Assembly: GCF_047495875.1 (NCBI RefSeq)
Contig: NC_092463.1
Location: 11,480,622-11,544,621, forward strand
Reading direction: 5' to 3'
DNA length: 64,000 bases
Source of the DNA: Pithys albifrons albifrons
Taxonomy: Eukaryota > Chordata > Aves > Passeriformes > Thamnophilidae
Below are positions 59,341-64,000 of this stretch, piece after piece (positions within the stretch are counted from its first letter, which is position 1; the number at the start of each line of letters is the position of its first letter). The position numbers and the translations under genes were made by a program. A model generated the notes under the pieces. That model made no database searches. It was not told the origin of the DNA and saw only the letters and a list, made by a program, of their open reading frames with translations.

Positions 59341-62300
59341 TCACACATTTTTATTTAACATCAGTATACAGAGGACAACCCCAGCAAGTTATTTTGTAAT
59401 GTCAAGTATTTAGTAAAGTTCTTCAGCTGTAACAGTGACAATAGAACAGCTAAAAATAAGCAGTATGAAACAAACATGATCTTCTTAAAATTATAAATAT
59501 ACCAACAATACTTCTTAAAGCTTAATTATTGCAACAGTTAAATTAACAATAGTTCATGTTAGAAAGGCTCTATGAAATTTATTCAAGTTGTCAAGAAATT
59601 AGATGGAAGTGTAAAAAGGAAATACATATGAATTTTACTTTTGATTTTCACTAAAGGTAGTCAATACAATTTTGTACAGTATCACCTAACATGTCAATCT
59701 TTAACAAACTCCAGTATACAGAATCAGAAAATGCAGAAAAAATAGTTTAATCTTTACATGTAAATTGACAGTAAATTAACTGACACAAATTTTATTATTG
59801 TAACATAAGCAGGCCAGCATTTTAAATATTAATTTAGTAGCTTTATGTTGTTAAAGGGGCAGACATATACAGTCATTCCAAGTACATATTCAAATTTTAA
59901 GAGGTGATAATTCAGAACATGGGTTTTCTAGAAAGCGTTTAGTAAAAGTCATGTTATTTCCTAATCCAGACACCCTAATCATAAAGCCTTTACAGGGTTA
60001 TGATCTCTCCTGGCTTTCCTGGAGCCACTACGGTCACACCTCTCTCACACACATCACACACACCTTGCTATAAATATCACACCAGTGTACGAGGCTTAAC
60101 TCACCCTGATAATGCGGGTAGGCCGTGTGCAACTCTGCTATTATGCACATTACAGAAAGCTCCAAATTTTAGCATGGTAACCTGAAGTCATATAGCTGTG
60201 TTTCAGTTTACTATAATCATCCCTGAAGTTTATACAGATACCGTATCACGTTGAAAGAAATCTATTTGATAGTACTTAAATACCAGCAATTGAACTTCAA
60301 TTGTAATGATGAAATGCTCCTTTCCATTGAGGAAGAATTAGTATGTATAGCTGCTTGTCTCACTCAAATATAGTACATGAATGTTTAAGTACTTTCACTA
60401 AAACAGAAGTCATACTAAAACATGATACTGTACTACAATTGTAGTTAACTAGAAAATTCAAGGATGTTATAATTTAAGTCTAAGTTTTCCTGTACAATAA
60501 GTCAAATAAATAAATTCCATGTGCATTTGTTTTACAAAGTGGTGGCATGTTTCTCTTGCTGGGTTATACACTGTCATTTCACCTGGGGGTGCTTATGGCC
60601 AATCTTACCTTGAGCTTTCTCACTCAGGAAGCAGCAGCAACTTCCATTCACATCAGAGGGAGTTGCTGTACAAGGCTGTGAATAGTCAGTTCTAAAGTGA
60701 AACACAGAAGTCACACACAGGTAGTGCCTCTGACCACCAAGTTCAGAGAAAGGTTGTTTTGCATATCCAGGTACCACTTTGGTTTTGTGGGGGGTTTGTG
60801 GGTCAGTTTTGTTGGGTTTTTTTTAATTGCTTCTGCAGACCCTGTAATTCAGTTTGAAGCAGCTATAAAGACAGCACATAAAGTTTACTGTGGGTCCTTT
60901 AAAATTCTTTTGCTGTGTTTTCAGATTAATCCAGCAGTTCTGTAATCCCATTTAGGTTTCCCACCAGGGCCTGGGAAGGACAGTGGTGAGAGATGACAGC
61001 TCACTGTCAGCATGTTGAGAGGAAAAGCTCATACTCTTGGTTAAGGCAATCTATTTTTCTCACCACCCTGAACCTTCTTCCACAGAAACAGGGTAACAAA
61101 AAATGAGACTAAAAATTGAAACCAGTGAACCCTGAGCCTCATCCAACTTGTTTCTAATTGAGTTTTGCCACTCACTTCCCACTGACTGGGATTTCACAGA
61201 GCAGTTCTGGGGGTGCAGTGCAAGAACAGCACATGCCATGAGGAAGCTCAAGGTATGATTTTGCAGACATGGAAGCAGCAATTTGGAAAGTTTACACACA
61301 AACTGCCAGGACACTGTCAGCACTGCACAGCCCACCCACTATCATAAGGAACATGGCTGAAGAGACACTTCTGGATTTATTTTCCACTCAGGGCAACACC
61401 AGCCCAACCAGAAAAATAAACAGAACTTGTCATACACTGTCCAATTATTCAGCATGTCTTTTGATGGATATTGGAAATGAGAGGGAAAGGTTGCACTGGC
61501 TCAATGGAAATTACATTGGACACCACAAGCCTCCTTCACTTTTCCATCCAATTCTTTCTTTAGGCTGGCAGTGGCATCAGTTTAATGAAGGCCCTTGGAG
61601 GCAGTGATGGAAGCAGCAGCAAGAATCAGAGGCTTTCCCTCTGCAGAGCTGGCAGGCAAAAAAGTGACAGTTTTGAGATCATTTGGGGATCCATATTTCA
61701 AAGGAAGACTGGAAATAGCAACTTTAAACCCCAGAGTAATGGGACAGCCTAGGATTAAACAGCTGCTGAAACAGAAATGATGGCACATAACCCAGTAAGA
61801 AAGACATCACCATGAGTGTTTTATACTTTGACAATTCTCATTAAATAAAATTAAGTGCTTTCCTATAAACAAAAAGGATGCTCATGACGTCTGTCTGGCA
61901 CAAGTATTTTCCTATCAAAGCCTTGTAAACATGCCACCAAAATTTAGTTTTTACCAGCAGAGTGAGCTCACTAGAAATGCAAGTGAAATCAGAAAAACAA
62001 ATTAATTTGAAAATGTCTAAGTAAATACATCCTAAACAATATGGCATTTACATCAGTGTGCAATATATTAATTTTGAAAGTGATAACTTCAGCATGAAAA
62101 TTACTTACCTGTAATTAAAGTTTTCCATATTGGCCAATACATAAATCCTGATTTTTGGTACTGCATACTTTATCTCTGAAATATTTGAAATGTCATATTC
62201 CAAATCAAAGTCAATACACAAAAATATTTAAGTTATACTCAGTCTAACAAAACCCACCTCAGCCACTGAAAATAAATGCAACAATGTAGTGTTTAGTAGT

Positions 62301-63885
62301 ATGCAAAGGTTTTAGAACAAAAAGAAAATACAGCTCACAATAGCAATCTGAGGCACTGCTGTAAGCATCTGAAGTTAATTTATAAGATGTGAAGTGCACT
62401 GACTCACGAAAGCACAACTGCTTTAGTATTTTCATTTAGGAAAAACATTTTAAACAGTTTAGTATTTCAAGGGGTGCTCATTTTTTTAAGCTGGATCTGT
62501 AGTTCTCAGGCAAAAAAACACTTGTAGGTAACACTCTCCTCTCTTCTACCCAGAAAAGGGTTTACAATTCATAGTTTGAGATTCAATCTTTAAATATGCA
62601 TTAAGATGCAGAGCAGACACAGCTCTCTATATATACCTACGTTGTGACAAATTTGATAACATCTCAAAAAACCTACATTATACAAACAGTTTTAAGAAAA
62701 ATCACTGAGTTTTACTTGCAGGTTTATAGCAATGAAGATGTGGTATCCAAGTATATACAGCACCTCCACTCCAAGTCAGATTCATGAACCAAATGGTTAA
62801 AACCTCATGTACAACAGATTCTCGTTTTGGTTGCCCAGCGTGGCAACATTCAGGTATTACCAGATAATTTCCTTTACTTCAGGTGATAATCTACATCCCC
62901 TTTCAGAAATTTTCACAGAAATAATGGTCCTTTTTGCTCGTAACTCTGGTAATGTTTTCATAGCTGTATTGCCTTGAGCTCTTGCTGGCAGACAGAGCTA
63001 CTGGAGCACACAGTACTTTTTAATAAAAACCACATTCAGCTTCATTAAAATTTAGCTTGCTATACATTGGACAGAAGAAAAATAAAGTTTTGTAGGTGTT
63101 CAAGTGCATTAACAACAAGAGTTGAAACTAGTAATGGATTTTAATGTAGGTTCAATGGATGGAACAGGTGCCATCAAAAGCAGGAGCTTGCTGATGACCA
63201 AACTGCCTAAAACCTGACAGGAACAGAACACTGAACTACTCAGAGAAAGCTTGCAGGATTTTCTCTAACTTAAGTATATAAATCAAGACCTGGCTAAAAT
63301 TAAGTTCCTGATAATACTGATTCACAATTTCAAGAGCAAAAGCCACAGTCAGTACAGGGCTCACAGATCTGTGCATAAAATGCCTGATGTTTCAGTAAGA
63401 AGTGGTTTCACATTAATGTCAGACCACCACAGGAAAGTATGGAGGAATAAAACACTTTGGTTTTAATTTTTTCAGAGGCTCACATTTCTCATTAGACTTA
63501 AAAGCAGCAGCTTTTCATAAGCTACTCTCATTGGGAGTGCTGTATTTTGTAGAAAACATTAGAAGGATCATAATTATTTTAGTGTTTGACAGGTTTTACC
63601 TCAATTTTTACATAAATAGCTTTCACCATATTGTGGTTATGCTTAAGTATAAGAACACTGATCAATAGTTTAGATGCACAGTATTTATTTCTTCTGCTGG
63701 AAGGCAACTATACTTAATAATTGTATCCAAGACACTTCAAATCATTCAGAAATATGGCATGCAGTATCCAAAAGTATGGCTCTGAGGATATTTTTTTACA
63801 TTAAGCATAAAGAAATTTTATATTCAACATTCATTTATATTTCAAGAAAACTATCTATTCAGAGTTCTAGTTCTTTGATGCAGCA
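59341..63885 (-). other. WDR20: Probable 3' UTR of WDR20
   Basis: Directly downstream of the WDR20 stop on the minus strand the DNA is AT-rich, repeat-free and without exons for more than 4 kb. Several AATAAA signals exist on the minus strand (for example TTTATT near 63,685, 61,374, 59,790 and 59,350). I cannot tell which is used; the interval given assumes the farthest. Confidence 0.35.
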
Positions 63886-64000
63886 TTAAGGATTAAAACT
63901 TACCACTTTACCAGGCCTTGCCCATGTGCAAATAAATCCCTCCTGACAAGCAGTGACTATACAGTCTTCAAGAAAAATTAACACAGTCAGTCTTTCATGT
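63886..64000 (-). CDS. WDR20: WDR20, WD repeat protein 20 (C-terminal end only, partial)
   Basis: The minus-strand translation is HERLTVLIFLEDCIVTACQE then GFICTWARPGKVVSFNP and TAA (63886-63888): the last 37 residues of WDR20, essentially identical to the vertebrate protein apart from Ala for Gly before RPGK. The rest lies beyond the window. WDR20 is a beta-propeller cofactor that, with UAF1 (WDR48), activates the deubiquitinases USP12 and USP46; this part is the closing blade. The gene is convergent with MOK, as in human. The codons for Val-Ser contain GTAAGT, so an alternative splice to a downstream terminal exon is possible. Confidence 0.93.
   Translation of the reverse strand, partial: HERLTVLIFLEDCIVTACQEGFICTWARPGKVVSFNP

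Noticed and set aside
61269..61607. 112-codon plus-strand open frame in the presumed WDR20 3' UTR
   Set aside because: No family resemblance and opposite to the WDR20 transcript.

Overview
The window is vertebrate nuclear DNA, almost certainly from a bird. Genes are split by GT-AG introns, intergenic DNA is AT-rich, promoters are short CpG-rich islands, and the interspersed repeats are chicken-repeat-1 (CR1) LINE fragments. All functional assignments come from reading conceptual translations and comparing them with remembered family sequences; no search was run.

The gene order matches the segment of human 14q32 that runs TECPR2 - CINP - ZNF839 - MOK - WDR20, here inverted. From left to right: (1) 1-4.6 kb, no coding exon; a CpG island at 4.0-4.8 kb probably serves as a bidirectional promoter for TECPR2 (leftward, only a putative untranslated exon visible) and CINP. 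(2) 4.6-11.1 kb, complete CINP on +, five coding exons, 211 codons. (3) 13.9-24.9 kb, complete ZNF839 on -, eight coding exons, about 1,051 residues, tail-to-tail with CINP. (4) 25.94-26.01 kb, an intact tRNA-Ile(AAT) gene on -. (5) 27.1-44.3 kb, the MOK locus on +. Its 5' CpG island and at least six kinase-domain exons can be recognised in the right order, but they carry stops, frameshifts and a lost splice donor. MOK is a decayed, in-place (unitary) pseudogene in this assembly. (6) 44.3-63.9 kb, no gene recognised; the right part is probably WDR20 3' UTR. (7) 63,886-64,000, the last 37 codons of WDR20 on -, running off the window.

The repeats are CR1 fragments at about 3.6, 4.9, 5.2, 25.3, 32.4, 36.4 and 48.8 kb, a 58-bp GC-rich minisatellite beside the CINP promoter, a roughly 18-bp G-rich minisatellite inside a MOK intron, a three-copy 40-bp repeat beyond ZNF839, and several A/C-rich low-complexity tracts.

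The intact genes are housekeeping in character: CINP (replication, checkpoint and ribosome-maturation factor), ZNF839 (poorly characterised nuclear protein), WDR20 (deubiquitinase cofactor) and a tRNA. They are linked by old synteny, not by a shared pathway. I found no previously undescribed biological system. The most notable observation is the in-place decay of the kinase gene MOK between intact neighbours.
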